From Solirubrobacter deserti (GTDB lineage Bacteria > Actinomycetota > Thermoleophilia > Solirubrobacterales > Solirubrobacteraceae), in the NCBI RefSeq assembly GCF_003344625.1, contig NZ_QPKJ02000006.1, positions 186,001 through 250,000 on the forward strand: a stretch of DNA of 64,000 bases, written 5' to 3'. The notes under the pieces were generated by a model that searched no databases, was not told the origin of the DNA, and saw nothing but the letters and a program-made list of their open reading frames with translations. Within the stretch, counting starts at the first letter, position 1; every line of letters starts with the position of its first letter. This document shows, in pieces, positions 34,327-43,824 of the stretch. A program made the position numbers and the translations under genes.

Positions 34327-34355
34327 TTGATCCGCTCGCCCGAGGTTGGTAGGCG
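34327..34355 (+). promoter_or_regulatory. Promoter shared by the two recombinase-like genes, copy A
   Basis: TTGATC, 17-base spacer, TAGGCG, preceded by a GCGTA element. The same two hexamers with the same 17-base spacing occur upstream of the paralogue (50954-50982), which supports a genuine sigma-70-type promoter. Confidence 0.65.
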
Positions 34356-34402
34356 TACCCGCAGCAGTGAGGGACGGTTGTCGTCGTGGGAAGGAGCCGT
34401 GT

Positions 34403-35311
34403 ATGCAACGCGGAGCAGTCCGGACAGGCGGTTCGCGGCGAGTGCGACGGCAGGCGGTGGCGATCGCGCTCCTGTTCTCCGCGGACGGCGTAGGCGCTTC
34501 GCTGCTCGGCGCCCCGGCGTGGCTGGCGCTCCTGTACGTCGCGCTCGGCCTGGCCCTCGCCACGCTGCGTTTACGCTTCGCCCGTCGGCCCTCCGCACCC
34601 GCCGAGGCCGCGGCCGCGGCGGAGCCGGCGCCCGTCGCACCCCTGCCCGCCCGCCGACGAGCCATCGGCTACGTCTGCTTGGCGGACGTATCGAACGGAG
34701 CGCTTGAAGCACACACGGCCGCCGTCACGGCGTGCTGTGAGGCCCGTGGCCTGCAGCTGCTGACCGTGGTCCACGACATCGACGCGGCCGGGCGCGACCA
34801 GCGCCCCTCGCTGGCGTGGGCCCTCGAGCAGCTCGCGGACGGCAAGGCCGAGGCGCTCGTCGTCGGGCGGCTGCGCGACCTGTCCGCGAACGTGGCGAAC
34901 CTCCCGCCGCTGCTGACGTGGTTCAACGACGAGGACCGGCGGCTGATCGCCGTGGACCTCGAGCTCGACACGTCGACCGAGGCCGGCCAGCTCGCGGCGT
35001 CCGCGGTCGCGGGCGTCGGCGGTTGGGAGCACGAGAAGATCTCCGAGCGCACGCGCCGCGGGCTCGAGGCCGCGCGCGCCCGCGGCAACGGCAACGGCCG
35101 CACCTCCGTCGCCGACGTGCCTGAGCTGCAGGAGCGGATCGCCGGGATGCGCGCGAACGGGATGACGCTGCAGGCCATCGCCGACGTCTTGAACAGCGAA
35201 GGCGTGCCGACGCTCCGGGGCGGGACGATGTGGCGCCCGTCGAGCGTGCAACGGGCCACAGGCTACCGGCGGCCGTCGAACAGCCGCGGCATCGAGCTGC
35301 CCAAGCGCTGA
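34403..35311 (+). CDS. Membrane-anchored serine-recombinase homologue lacking catalytic residues (paralogue A)
   Basis: 302 residues. One or two hydrophobic helices (~18-60) and a proline/alanine linker precede a resolvase-like domain (~87-220) and a recombinase-type helix-turn-helix (MTLQAIADVLNSEGVPTLRGG, ~250-270). The nucleophile motif YVRVS reads YVCLA (Arg and Ser both lost), and DRLSR reads RDLSAN (both Arg lost). The helix-E region GWEHEKISERTRRGLEAARARG is kept. ATG at 34403 has GAAGGAG upstream. It cannot recombine DNA by the known mechanism. A membrane-bound DNA-binding or regulatory role is the simplest guess. Confidence 0.87.
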   Translation: MQRGAVRTGGSRRVRRQAVAIALLFSADGVGASLLGAPAWLALLYVALGLALATLRLRFARRPSAPAEAAAAAEPAPVAPLPARRRAIGYVCLADVSNGALEAHTAAVTACCEARGLQLLTVVHDIDAAGRDQRPSLAWALEQLADGKAEALVVGRLRDLSANVANLPPLLTWFNDEDRRLIAVDLELDTSTEAGQLAASAVAGVGGWEHEKISERTRRGLEAARARGNGNGRTSVADVPELQERIAGMRANGMTLQAIADVLNSEGVPTLRGGTMWRPSSVQRATGYRRPSNSRGIELPKR

Positions 35312-35348
35312 CGCATTTCCCGCGTTAAACGCAAGGGGTCGGAAGTGG

Positions 35349-38300
35349 ATGGCGAAGCCCCCTTGCGCCGGGCCTTCGCGGGTTCTGAGAATCGGCGGCA
35401 TGCTGCTCAAGGGCCTTGCCGCCGCACTCGCCGTCGTCGCGACGTCACTGGCCGTCGCGAGCGCCGCGACACCCGCTCGCATCGCGCCGGGCCAGCGCGT
35501 CGAGCTCAAGGTCCTCCTGCTCTCCGCCGACGGGCAGGAGTCCGGTTTCGGAGCGTGGAAGGCGCAGCTCGAACGCGAGGGCGTCCCCTACGACACGTTC
35601 GTCGCCTACGACCAGCGGCGCCGGATCGCGACGTTGACGGACGCGCGGCTGGCCGACTACGGCGCCCAGCTGGCGCGCTACCAGGCGGTCATCCTCGCCA
35701 CCGGCGACCTGGGCCATGACGTCCGCAACGCGGACGGCACCGTCAGCCACCTCTCCGCGCTGACGGACACCGAGTGGGCGGCGCTCGCCAGGTTCGAGCG
35801 GACCTTCGGCGTCCGCCGGCTCAGCGACTACACCGCACCGTCCGCCGCGCGCGGGCTCACCGCCGTGCCCGGTGCGTGGCAGGACGGCAACCCGGCGCGG
35901 CTCACCGCCGCCGGGCGGGCCGCGTTCCCGTACCTGCGCGGGCCGGTCACGATCGCCGACGACGCGCCCGGCCCCAACGAGGCCTTCGGGTACGGGGCCA
36001 AGCCGGTGGCGGGTGCGCCGTGGCTGACGCTGCTCGAAGGCGCCGGGGAGACGGCGCTGCTCGGGATCTACACGCATCCCGAGGACGGGCGCGAGGAGCT
36101 GGTCATGACCGTCGCGAGCAACCAGTTCCAGAACCACAACCAGCTGCTGCGCCACGGCATGCTCAACTGGGTCACGCGCGGCGTGTTCCTCGGCGCCGAA
36201 CGGCACTACCTGGGGCTGCAGATCGACGACCTGTTCCTCGGCGACGACGTGTGGGACCCGGTCACGCACACGACCCGCTACGACCAGAGCAGCCGCATGA
36301 CGCCCGCGGACGTCGACCGGGCGATCGGGTGGTCGCGCGGGCGCGGCCTGCGTCTGGACATGGTCTTCAACGGCGGCGGCAGCGAGCCCGGTGACCCGCT
36401 TGCGGCGTACTTCCGCGACAACGCCGGCGTGCGCGCCGCGTTCGGCTACATCAACCACACCGACACGCACGCGAACCTGGACTGCTCGACGAGCTCGTTC
36501 ATCCGTGACCAGATCCGCGACAACGTGGCCTTCGCGCGGGCGAACGGGCTCCCCCTCGACCCCACCGAGCTGGTGACGGGCGAGCACTCCGGACTCGCCA
36601 ACGCGCGCCCGGGCAACCCCGGGACGATCGACCCGCCGTCCATCGACGAGACGACCGTCGGCACCGGCACGCTCGCCGCCGGCACCTACGACTACGCGTT
36701 GACCGCGCGCTCACCGGCCGGTGAGACGGTTCCGTACGAGGAGGAGCTGACGGTGCCCGCGGCGTCGTCGGTGACCGTGCACTTCGACGCCGTCTGCCAC
36801 GCGATCGGGTTCGACCTCTACCGGCGCGTGACGGGCACCACCGACTGGACCCGCGTGGCGTCGATGCCTCGCAGCGCGACGGCGGCGACCGACGACGGCG
36901 TCGTGCCGGTCACCCACACGCTCACGGACACGGGCGCGGCGGGCACGGCCGCGGCGCCGCCGGCGGTCAACGGCGCGGCGCTCGCGCCCTACGGGCAGAA
37001 CCCCGCGTTCCTCGCCGGTGTCACGGCCGGTGGCGTGTCGACGATCGCGTCCGACGCGTCGAAGGGCTATCCCACGACGCCGACGGTCATCACGAGCCCG
37101 CTGCTCCCGGCCGGCGCTTCCTTCGTCATGGGCGCCGTGCGCGCCGTCCCGCGCTATCCCAGCAACGTCTACTACAACGCCTCGCGCCAGGGTCAGCAGC
37201 TCGACGAGTACAACTGGATCTACGTGGCTCCGCCGGGCGGCGCCTGCGTCCCGGTGGCGGGCGTGACGACGTGCCGCGCCGCGGCCGCCACCTGGGCGGA
37301 GTACGTGAGCAGCGAGACGCAGGTGATGTTCCGGCACGTCACCGGCAACGACGCGCGGCCGCACTACTTCCACCAGAGCAACCTCGCCGATCACAACCCG
37401 GCGCTGCCTGACGTCCACCCCGACCAGGGCGGCGTCCTGTACCCGGTCATCGACGCGCTGGTGGCCCGCTACGAGGCGGCGTTCGATCGCGCCGCGGCGC
37501 CCCTGGTGCAGCTCGGGGCGACGCAGATCGCGGCGACGCTCGCGCGCCAGGAGGCGTGGGCGCGCGACGAGGGCGCCATCCGCGCGTGGCTGCAGGACGG
37601 GCGCGTATACGTACGCAACACCGGCTCGTCCGCGGTGACCGTGCCGCTGACGGGCGTCGAGGGCGGGGAGAGCTACGGCGGCCAGCGCTCGCGCTGGGTG
37701 TCGGTCGACCCGGGCGCCCAGGTCAGCTTCGCGCCCGCGGAACCCGCGCCGACACGGGCCCCGGCCGTGCGCGGCGAGCCGCGGGTGGGTGAGCGGCTGG
37801 AAGCCGAAGCGGGCGCGTGGACGGGAGCTCCGGAGCTCTCATACCAGTGGCAGCGGTGTGTCACCGCGTGCGTGAACGTGGCGGGCGCGACCGAGGCCGC
37901 GTACACGCTGGAAGACGCCGACGAGGGCCGCACCGTGCGCGTGGCGGTGCTCGCCGGCAACTGGGTGTCGTCCGTCAGCCAGGCGCTCTCCGCGCCGACC
38001 CGGACGATCGCGCCGCGGGCGCCAGCGGCGCGGGAGGAACGCGCCGGACGTGACAACGAACCCCCCGCGCGTCCGGCGCCGCCTTCCGGCTCGACGCCCG
38101 CTCCCGGCTCTGCGCCGCCTTCCGGCTCGACGCCCCCTTCCGGCACGTCCCGGCCGGTCGCCGCACCCGCGCGGCTGCGCCTGACTCGCCTGAGCATGAG
38201 CCCGCGGCGCTTCGCGGTCGCACACCGCCGCGCACGGCTCGGGTCGCGCCTCGACGGCACGCGGATCACGTGGCGGCTCAACCGCGCCGCGACGGTCCGG

Positions 38301-38510
38301 CTCACCTTCCAGCGGCGCACGCGGACCGGCTGGGTACGCGTCGGGCGGATCGAGCGAGCGGGGTCGCCGGGAACGAGCGTCGTCCGCTTCCGCGGGCGCT
38401 TCGGAGAGCGACGGCTGCGGGCGCAGCGCCACCGGCTCGTCGTCACGGCCGTCGCCGGCCGTGAGCGGACCGCCCCGCGCCGCCTCGCCTTCCGGGTCGT
38501 GAGCGGATGA
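35349..38510 (+). CDS. Secreted Agd3-like (CE18) polysaccharide deacetylase with Ig-like domain
   Basis: 1053 residues. Signal peptide (ATG 35349, or ATG 35400 giving MLLKGLAAALAVV..), an N-terminal beta-sandwich region (~45-270), then a NodB-type deacetylase: metal Asp in LQIDDLF (~290), HTDTH (~372) and TGEHSGL (~412). An Ig-like unit with SYQWQRC (~830), a Pro/Ser/Gly linker and a basic C-terminal beta domain follow. This architecture matches Agd3, which removes acetyl groups from N-acetylgalactosamine polymers outside the cell. It opens the Pel-like operon and overlaps the next gene by four bases. Confidence 0.85.
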   Translation: MAKPPCAGPSRVLRIGGMLLKGLAAALAVVATSLAVASAATPARIAPGQRVELKVLLLSADGQESGFGAWKAQLEREGVPYDTFVAYDQRRRIATLTDARLADYGAQLARYQAVILATGDLGHDVRNADGTVSHLSALTDTEWAALARFERTFGVRRLSDYTAPSAARGLTAVPGAWQDGNPARLTAAGRAAFPYLRGPVTIADDAPGPNEAFGYGAKPVAGAPWLTLLEGAGETALLGIYTHPEDGREELVMTVASNQFQNHNQLLRHGMLNWVTRGVFLGAERHYLGLQIDDLFLGDDVWDPVTHTTRYDQSSRMTPADVDRAIGWSRGRGLRLDMVFNGGGSEPGDPLAAYFRDNAGVRAAFGYINHTDTHANLDCSTSSFIRDQIRDNVAFARANGLPLDPTELVTGEHSGLANARPGNPGTIDPPSIDETTVGTGTLAAGTYDYALTARSPAGETVPYEEELTVPAASSVTVHFDAVCHAIGFDLYRRVTGTTDWTRVASMPRSATAATDDGVVPVTHTLTDTGAAGTAAAPPAVNGAALAPYGQNPAFLAGVTAGGVSTIASDASKGYPTTPTVITSPLLPAGASFVMGAVRAVPRYPSNVYYNASRQGQQLDEYNWIYVAPPGGACVPVAGVTTCRAAAATWAEYVSSETQVMFRHVTGNDARPHYFHQSNLADHNPALPDVHPDQGGVLYPVIDALVARYEAAFDRAAAPLVQLGATQIAATLARQEAWARDEGAIRAWLQDGRVYVRNTGSSAVTVPLTGVEGGESYGGQRSRWVSVDPGAQVSFAPAEPAPTRAPAVRGEPRVGERLEAEAGAWTGAPELSYQWQRCVTACVNVAGATEAAYTLEDADEGRTVRVAVLAGNWVSSVSQALSAPTRTIAPRAPAAREERAGRDNEPPARPAPPSGSTPAPGSAPPSGSTPPSGTSRPVAAPARLRLTRLSMSPRRFAVAHRRARLGSRLDGTRITWRLNRAATVRLTFQRRTRTGWVRVGRIERAGSPGTSVVRFRGRFGERRLRAQRHRLVVTAVAGRERTAPRRLAFRVVSG

Positions 38511-38887
38511 GCGTCGACGAGCGGCCGCGGCGGTTCGGACGCCGGCGCGCGGACTTCGAGGCCCTGGAGGCCGCGGGCGAGTCGCTCGGGGCGCTGCGCG
38601 CCGAGCTGACGCTGCTGCGCGAGGAGAACGCGCGGCTGAAGGCGGCCCCGCACCAGGCGCCGGACATCGCCGCGCTGCTCGGACGCGCCCGGACGCTGCC
38701 CGAGACGCCGCTGGACGACGCCAGCCTCGCCGATGAGATGACGCGGGTGCTGGTCGAAGGGCTCGTCGTGCGCGAGTCGCTGCTCGAGATCTGCCAGGAG
38801 ATCGAGCGGGCGATGGTGTCGTTCGAGGCTCGGCTGAAGGCGTTGGACACCACGGTGAGCCTGCATGGCGGCGGCACCCGCGCTTGA
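38507..38887 (+). CDS. Small coiled-coil protein of the exopolysaccharide operon
   Basis: 126 residues, no signal peptide or membrane helix. A basic N-terminus is followed by a coiled coil (FEALEAAGESLGALRAELTLLREENARL, ~20-50) and a second helical half. ATG at 38507 overlaps the deacetylase stop, and the pelF start lies inside its 3' end, so it is translationally coupled on both sides. It is in the place where Pel loci carry assembly or scaffold proteins, but no homology to PelE or PelD was recognised. Confidence 0.75.
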   Translation: MSVDERPRRFGRRRADFEALEAAGESLGALRAELTLLREENARLKAAPHQAPDIAALLGRARTLPETPLDDASLADEMTRVLVEGLVVRESLLEICQEIERAMVSFEARLKALDTTVSLHGGGTRA

Positions 38888-40364
38888 GCCCGCACCCCCG
38901 GCGCCGGCGCCGCGCGCGGCGGCGCCGGGCCCTCGCCCCCGGGTCCTGCTGCTCACGGAGGGCACGTACCCGTACGCGCTCGGCGGCGTGAGCTCGTGGT
39001 GTGACCTGCTGATCCGGGGGCTCGACGAATTCGACTGGGCGGTGCTGCCGATCGTCGCCGCGGACGGGCGCCCGCCCCTGTACGAGCTGCCGCCGCACGC
39101 CCACGAGATCGGGCCGCTGGAGGTGTGGTCGGAGCGCCGGCCGCGAGGCGGCGGCCGCGGGCCGTGCCGGTGGGACCTTCCGGGGGCGCTCGTCCGAGGG
39201 CTGCTGGGGTGGCACGGTGACACCGAGGCCGTGGTCGCCGAGTGCGTGTGGTGCCGGCACCACCCGGCCGGGGTGCGGCGCGTGTTCCGGTCCGGGCGGG
39301 GGTGGAACGCGTTCCTGGCCGGGCTGCGGGACGTGCTGGCCGAGCGCATCCCGGAGGCGGGGACGCCGCCCCGGCTGGACCTCGTGGAGGCCGCCGCGCT
39401 CTACCAGACGCTGTACTGGGTCGCGCGCACGGCGTCCGCGCCGACCCCCGCCGCGGACGTGCTCCACGTCACCGCCGCAGGCTGGTCGGCCATCCCGGCG
39501 CGGGTCCACAAGGCGCTGCACGCGACCCCGATCGTGTTGACCGAGCACGGTGTCTACCTGCGGGAGGCGTACCTCGCGGCCGTGCGCAGCGGCGGCTCGC
39601 CCGGTGCGCGGTTCTCCGCCACGCGCTTGGCGCGCGGGCTCGCGCGCTGCGCGTACGCGGGCGCGGACGTCATCTGCCCGGTCACCGACGCGAACGCCTA
39701 CTGGGAGATGGGGCTCGGGATCGACCCGGCGAAGATCCTCGTCCTCTACAACGGGCTGCGTCAGCCGCCGCCACCGTCGCCGCCGCCGGGCGAGCGCATC
39801 GTCGTGTCGGTCGGGCGGATCGATCCGCTCAAGGACATCTACACGCTGCTGCGCGTGGCGGCGGAGACGGTGCGGGTCATGCCGGAGGCGCGCTTCCGCC
39901 ACTTCGGGTCGACGACCGCCGGGGAGGAGGCCTACGGCCGCTCGTGCCTGGCGCTGCACGAGCGGCTCGGTCTCGGTGACCGGTTCGCGTTCATGGGACG
40001 CACCACGGACCCGACGGGCGTGGTGCAAGGGGCCGACGTGGTCCTTATGACGAGCATCTCGGAAGGGCTTCCGATGTCCGTGCTCGAGGCGATGAGCCAG
40101 GGCCGCCCCGTCGTGTCCACCGCCGTGGGCGGCGTGCCCGACGTGGTCAAGGGCTGCGGCGTCGTGTGCGCCCCCGGGGACGACCACGCGCTCACGACCG
40201 CGGTCGTGATGCTCCTTCGCAATCCGGAGCTCGCGTGGCGGCTCGGGCTGCGTGGGCACGCCCGGCTTGGACGCATCTTCAACGAAGGCGCCTGCGTCGA
40301 GGGCTACCGCGAGCTGTTGCACACGCTCACCCGCGACCGGGCGCGGCTGCACGCGGTGCGGTGA
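38865..40364 (+). CDS. pelF: PelF-type GT4 glycosyltransferase
   Basis: 499 residues, the usual PelF length. After a proline/alanine-rich leader the DUF3492 N-terminus reads VLLLTEGTYPYALGGVSSWCDLLI. The C-terminal GT-B half has VSVGRIDPLKDI and the retaining GT4 E-x7-E in SEGLPMSVLEAM (~397). PelF is cytoplasmic and polymerises UDP-GalNAc/GlcNAc into the Pel chain. It overlaps the gene before by 23 bases and the gene after by one. Confidence 0.88.
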   Translation: MAAAPALEPAPPAPAPRAAAPGPRPRVLLLTEGTYPYALGGVSSWCDLLIRGLDEFDWAVLPIVAADGRPPLYELPPHAHEIGPLEVWSERRPRGGGRGPCRWDLPGALVRGLLGWHGDTEAVVAECVWCRHHPAGVRRVFRSGRGWNAFLAGLRDVLAERIPEAGTPPRLDLVEAAALYQTLYWVARTASAPTPAADVLHVTAAGWSAIPARVHKALHATPIVLTEHGVYLREAYLAAVRSGGSPGARFSATRLARGLARCAYAGADVICPVTDANAYWEMGLGIDPAKILVLYNGLRQPPPPSPPPGERIVVSVGRIDPLKDIYTLLRVAAETVRVMPEARFRHFGSTTAGEEAYGRSCLALHERLGLGDRFAFMGRTTDPTGVVQGADVVLMTSISEGLPMSVLEAMSQGRPVVSTAVGGVPDVVKGCGVVCAPGDDHALTTAVVMLLRNPELAWRLGLRGHARLGRIFNEGACVEGYRELLHTLTRDRARLHAVR

Positions 40365-41674
40365 TGACGGCCGCGCGCGCCTCCGGGCTGGTCGAGGCAC
40401 GGCTGGGGCGCCCGCCGCAGGATGCCCTCGAGGCCGCGGTCGTGCTCGAGGCGTGGGCGGGCGTGCCCGCACAACAGGCGCTGGAGACCGCGAGCGCCTG
40501 CATGCCCCGCACGCCGGCGCCGCCGGCCCTGAGCGGTACGCGGCCGGCGACGCCGCGCCGCCCACCACGGATGGCCGCCGAGGGAGCGGCCCTGCTCGCG
40601 ACCGTGTCGGCGATCGCCCTTTGGGCCGCGCCGCTCGCGGCGGCGCTCGGCGACGGCGTGGTCGGCCGCGCTCTGACGCTCGCCCTGCCGCTGGCGCTCG
40701 GCCTGCACTCGGCGCTTCAGGCCCGGCACCTCGGGCGGCCGTCCGGCCTCGACGGTCTGCGCCACCGGCGCGCCGCACTGATCGTCGGGGCCGTCGCGCT
40801 CGTGGCCGGCCCGGCCGCGGTCCTCGGCTCGGCGGGAGCGCTGGCCGGCCTGCTCACGGTCACCTGGACGAGCGGCAGCATCCTGCTCCGCCGCGGCTGG
40901 GTCGCGGGGTACGCCGCGGTCGTCGTCGGCGCGACGCCCGTGATGCTCGCGGACGTGCCCGCGCTCGCCGTGGTGGCCGCAGTCGCGACGATCGCCACGG
41001 CCGCCGCCGCGTGCGCCATCGGCACCCCGCGCGGGCGGCGTGCCGCCGACGAGCCGCGCGCGCGCCGCGTACGGCGGGCCGTCGTGCCCGGGCCCTGGAC
41101 CCGGATGGCCGGCGCGGGGCTCGCCGGGGTCGGCATCGGGGTGCTGCTCGTCGGCGACCCGTCCGTGGGGTGGGCGGGTGGGCCGGCGGCGGCGCTCGCC
41201 CTGTTGCCGTCGGCGGTCGGCGGGCTGTGGGCGGGGCACGCGCTCTGGCGGCTCGCCGACGTGTTCCCGCAGGCGCTGTCCGGCGTGCCGGCGTGCGACG
41301 GGACGGGTCCTTCGGCGCGGCGCTCGGTGGGGACGCTCGCCGGGGCGATCGGGCGGCTCGCGCTGACGACCGTGGTCGGGTCGCTCGCCGTCGTGCTGGT
41401 GGCGCCGGGTCCCGGGGCGGGCGTGCTCGCCGGCTTCGGCGTGGTCGCGCTCGCCGGCGTGCTCGTCGCGCTGCTGGAGTCGCTCGGGCGACCGGTCTGG
41501 GCGACACCGGCCATCGCGGCGGGCGTCGCCGCCGAGCTCGCCGTCCCGGTGCCGTTCGACGGCGCCGCGTTGGCCGCCGGCGGCGCGGTGGCGGTCCTGC
41601 TGATGGCGCCCGCGGCACTGGTCCTGCTCGCCCGGCCGGCTCGCACGCTGGCCACGGCCCTGTGGATCCCATGA
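40364..41674 (+). CDS. Polytopic membrane protein in the PelG position
   Basis: 436 residues. A cytoplasmic N-terminal ~65 residues (DALEAAVVLEAWAGVPAQQALE) precede about eleven or twelve hydrophobic helices, very Ala/Val/Gly-rich. Directly after pelF, Pel operons encode PelG, a twelve-helix Wzx-like inner-membrane transporter of similar size. Clear PelG sequence motifs were not recognised, so the assignment rests on position, length and topology. TGATG coupling to pelF supports a working partnership. GTG at 40361 is an alternative start. Confidence 0.7.
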   Translation: MTAARASGLVEARLGRPPQDALEAAVVLEAWAGVPAQQALETASACMPRTPAPPALSGTRPATPRRPPRMAAEGAALLATVSAIALWAAPLAAALGDGVVGRALTLALPLALGLHSALQARHLGRPSGLDGLRHRRAALIVGAVALVAGPAAVLGSAGALAGLLTVTWTSGSILLRRGWVAGYAAVVVGATPVMLADVPALAVVAAVATIATAAAACAIGTPRGRRAADEPRARRVRRAVVPGPWTRMAGAGLAGVGIGVLLVGDPSVGWAGGPAAALALLPSAVGGLWAGHALWRLADVFPQALSGVPACDGTGPSARRSVGTLAGAIGRLALTTVVGSLAVVLVAPGPGAGVLAGFGVVALAGVLVALLESLGRPVWATPAIAAGVAAELAVPVPFDGAALAAGGAVAVLLMAPAALVLLARPARTLATALWIP

Positions 41675-42342
41675 GCCGCGCCGGCGTGCTCGCCACCGTG
41701 GTGCTCGCGGGCTGCGGCGCACAGCCCGATCCGGTCTGCCCGGAGCCGCTCGTCCCCGCCTACGTGTCCGCCGACGAGTTCCTGCGGATCGCAGAACGCG
41801 CGCCGCTTCCGCGGCTGCTCGTCGTCAACCCCGCCAGCGGCCCGGGGACCGAGGCCGAGCCGGCCTTCCGCCGCGCCATCGCCACCGCCCAGGCGAACGG
41901 CGCGCGCGTCCTGGGCTACGTGGCGACCCGCTGGGGCGCGCGCCCGCGCGCTGAGGTGGCCCGCGACGTCCGGCGCTACCGCGCGTGGTACGGCATCGAC
42001 GGCATCTTCCTCGACGAGGCGGGGGACGACGAACCCCGCATCGACCAGTACCGGGCGCTCGCCGCCGACGCACGGGCCGCGGGAGCGGACTTCCTGGTCC
42101 TGAACCCGGGCGTGGTGCCGGCCCGCGCCTACTTCGAGCTCGCCGACGTCGTCGTCACGTTCGAGGGCTCCTACGCCGACTACCGGCGTTGGCACCCGCC
42201 CGCCTGGCTGGACTCGGAACGCACCGCGCACCTCGTCTACGCGGCACCGCAGGCTGCCGACGTGCCGCCCAACGCGTACCTGACCACCGGCACCCTGCCC
42301 CACCCGTGGGGCACCGTCACGCGGCCGCGAGCGTGCCCATGA
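41671..42342 (+). CDS. Spherulin-4/GH135-type galactosaminan hydrolase lipoprotein
   Basis: 223 residues. Lipobox VVLAGC at ~12-17 predicts a lipoprotein. The TIM-barrel-like body has LLVVNPASGPG, VLGYVATRWG, the acidic motif GIDGIFLDEAGDD (~112-124) and FLVLNPGVVPARAYFELADVVVTFE, all typical of Spherulin-4 (Sph3, GH135), which cleaves partially deacetylated GalNAc polymers. ATG at 41671 overlaps the membrane-protein stop. It could trim the polymer made by the locus. Confidence 0.86.
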   Translation: MSRAGVLATVVLAGCGAQPDPVCPEPLVPAYVSADEFLRIAERAPLPRLLVVNPASGPGTEAEPAFRRAIATAQANGARVLGYVATRWGARPRAEVARDVRRYRAWYGIDGIFLDEAGDDEPRIDQYRALAADARAAGADFLVLNPGVVPARAYFELADVVVTFEGSYADYRRWHPPAWLDSERTAHLVYAAPQAADVPPNAYLTTGTLPHPWGTVTRPRACP

Positions 42343-43802
42343 CCCGCGAGCCGAACCTCTGGGCCCGCCGCCCGCACGACCGCCACCCCGACCTGTACGA
42401 AGCGGAGTACGCGAAGCAGCTCGAGCGGATCGCGCGTATACGCACCACCGTCAGCGCAGGACTGCCGCACGACGAGCCGCCGACCCACGCGAGCGGTGAC
42501 GAGCGTTGGCTCGCGCCGGCGGGCCCGCGCGACGACGCCCCCTGGGCCGCAATGGGCGGCCCATGCGACGACGAAGCGCCGCCACGCGCGGCCGCCGCGG
42601 ACGCGAGCGCGCGCGTCCGCCGCGACGGGACGTCCACCCGCTGGGACGTCGCGCCGGCCGACCTGGCGCCGCCGCTCGGCGAGCCACCGCGGCCGTGGCG
42701 CCGCCCACCGGAGTGGCGTCGCCACAACGGCACGCCGGGCGGCACAGCGAGCTCGTGGGAAGCACCGGCCGCCGCGCAGCCCGACTCGCGCCGGCCCGCC
42801 ACGACGCCGCAAGACGCACCGGCGCGTCCCGCGCCCGGCTCCCGCCGCTCCGGCGCCGGCACGACTCGCTCGCGCCGCCTGGCCGTGGCCCGGTGGGCGG
42901 CGCTGGTCGCGATCGCCGTCGGGCTCGCCGCCAGCGCGCTCTGGCTCGTCCGGTCCGAGCCGCGCACCGCCGCGGCCGCGACCACGTTCCGCGTGCCGGC
43001 TCAACCGACCGGGATCGCGGTTGCCGGCGGCCGGGTGTGGGTCGCGGGACCGGGTGCCGGGGCTGTCTGGATCCTCGACCCGGCGACGGGTCGTCCCGCG
43101 GCCCCGGCGCTCAGGACGGGCGGCACGCCCGCCCGGGTCGCCGTCGGGCCGCGGTGGGCATGGGTCGCCGATACGCGCAGCGGCGCGATCGTGCGCGCCA
43201 GGGCCGACGGCACCGGCGCTCCCCGGGTGTTGAGCCGGGGCCCGGACGTGACCGACGTCGCGGTCGCCGCCGGGGCCGTGTGGGCGGCCGGCTCCGCGGA
43301 CGGGACGATCCGGGTGCGCCCGGACCGAGGCCCGTGGCGGACGCTGCACGTCGGCTCGCGCCCGCTGGCGCTGGCGGCGGACGAGCGTCGTGTGGTGGCC
43401 GTGGACGCCAGCACAGGGACGCTCGTGCGGTTGTCCGCGGCCCGCAGACGCGTCGAAGGACCACCGATCGCGCTCGGCGGTGCCCCGGTGGACGTCGCGC
43501 TGGACGGGGAGCACGCCTGGGCGGTCGACTCGGCCGCCGGGACGCTGCAGCGGATCGACGTCGATCGTGGCGTGGCCGACCTGCCCGCACCGCTGTGCGC
43601 CGCACCACTGGCCGTCGCGGCCGGCCGCGGCGAGGTGTTCGTCCTGTGCCGCGGCGACCGCGCTCTTCTCCACCTCGACGGCCTCACGGGGCAGCTCCGC
43701 CGCCGCACGCCTCTGCCCGCGCCGCCGACCGCCCTCGCCCTCGACGACCGGCACGTGTGGATCGCGGCCGGCGAGCACGAGGTGATCCGCGTTGACCGTT
43801 GA
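42339..43802 (+). CDS. Single-pass membrane beta-propeller protein A
   Basis: 487 residues. A long charged, proline-rich cytoplasmic segment (1-170) leads to one membrane helix (RRLAVARWAALVAIAVGLAASALWLV, ~172-197) and an extracytoplasmic propeller of repeats such as PTGIAVAGGRVWVAGPGAGAVWILDP, each ~40 residues. YncE/Vgb-like repeats of this kind bind proteins or sugars. ATGA coupling to the GH135 gene puts it firmly in the operon. A similar but separately oriented protein lies at 46347. Confidence 0.82.
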   Translation: MTREPNLWARRPHDRHPDLYEAEYAKQLERIARIRTTVSAGLPHDEPPTHASGDERWLAPAGPRDDAPWAAMGGPCDDEAPPRAAAADASARVRRDGTSTRWDVAPADLAPPLGEPPRPWRRPPEWRRHNGTPGGTASSWEAPAAAQPDSRRPATTPQDAPARPAPGSRRSGAGTTRSRRLAVARWAALVAIAVGLAASALWLVRSEPRTAAAATTFRVPAQPTGIAVAGGRVWVAGPGAGAVWILDPATGRPAAPALRTGGTPARVAVGPRWAWVADTRSGAIVRARADGTGAPRVLSRGPDVTDVAVAAGAVWAAGSADGTIRVRPDRGPWRTLHVGSRPLALAADERRVVAVDASTGTLVRLSAARRRVEGPPIALGGAPVDVALDGEHAWAVDSAAGTLQRIDVDRGVADLPAPLCAAPLAVAAGRGEVFVLCRGDRALLHLDGLTGQLRRRTPLPAPPTALALDDRHVWIAAGEHEVIRVDR

Positions 43803-43824
43803 CAACCCCAGGAAGGGGGATCGC

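Noticed and set aside
42434..42443. Further copies of the GCGTATACGC palindrome at 42434 and near 37613
   Set aside because: They lie inside coding sequence and lack the TTGCTGACC block, so they are probably chance.
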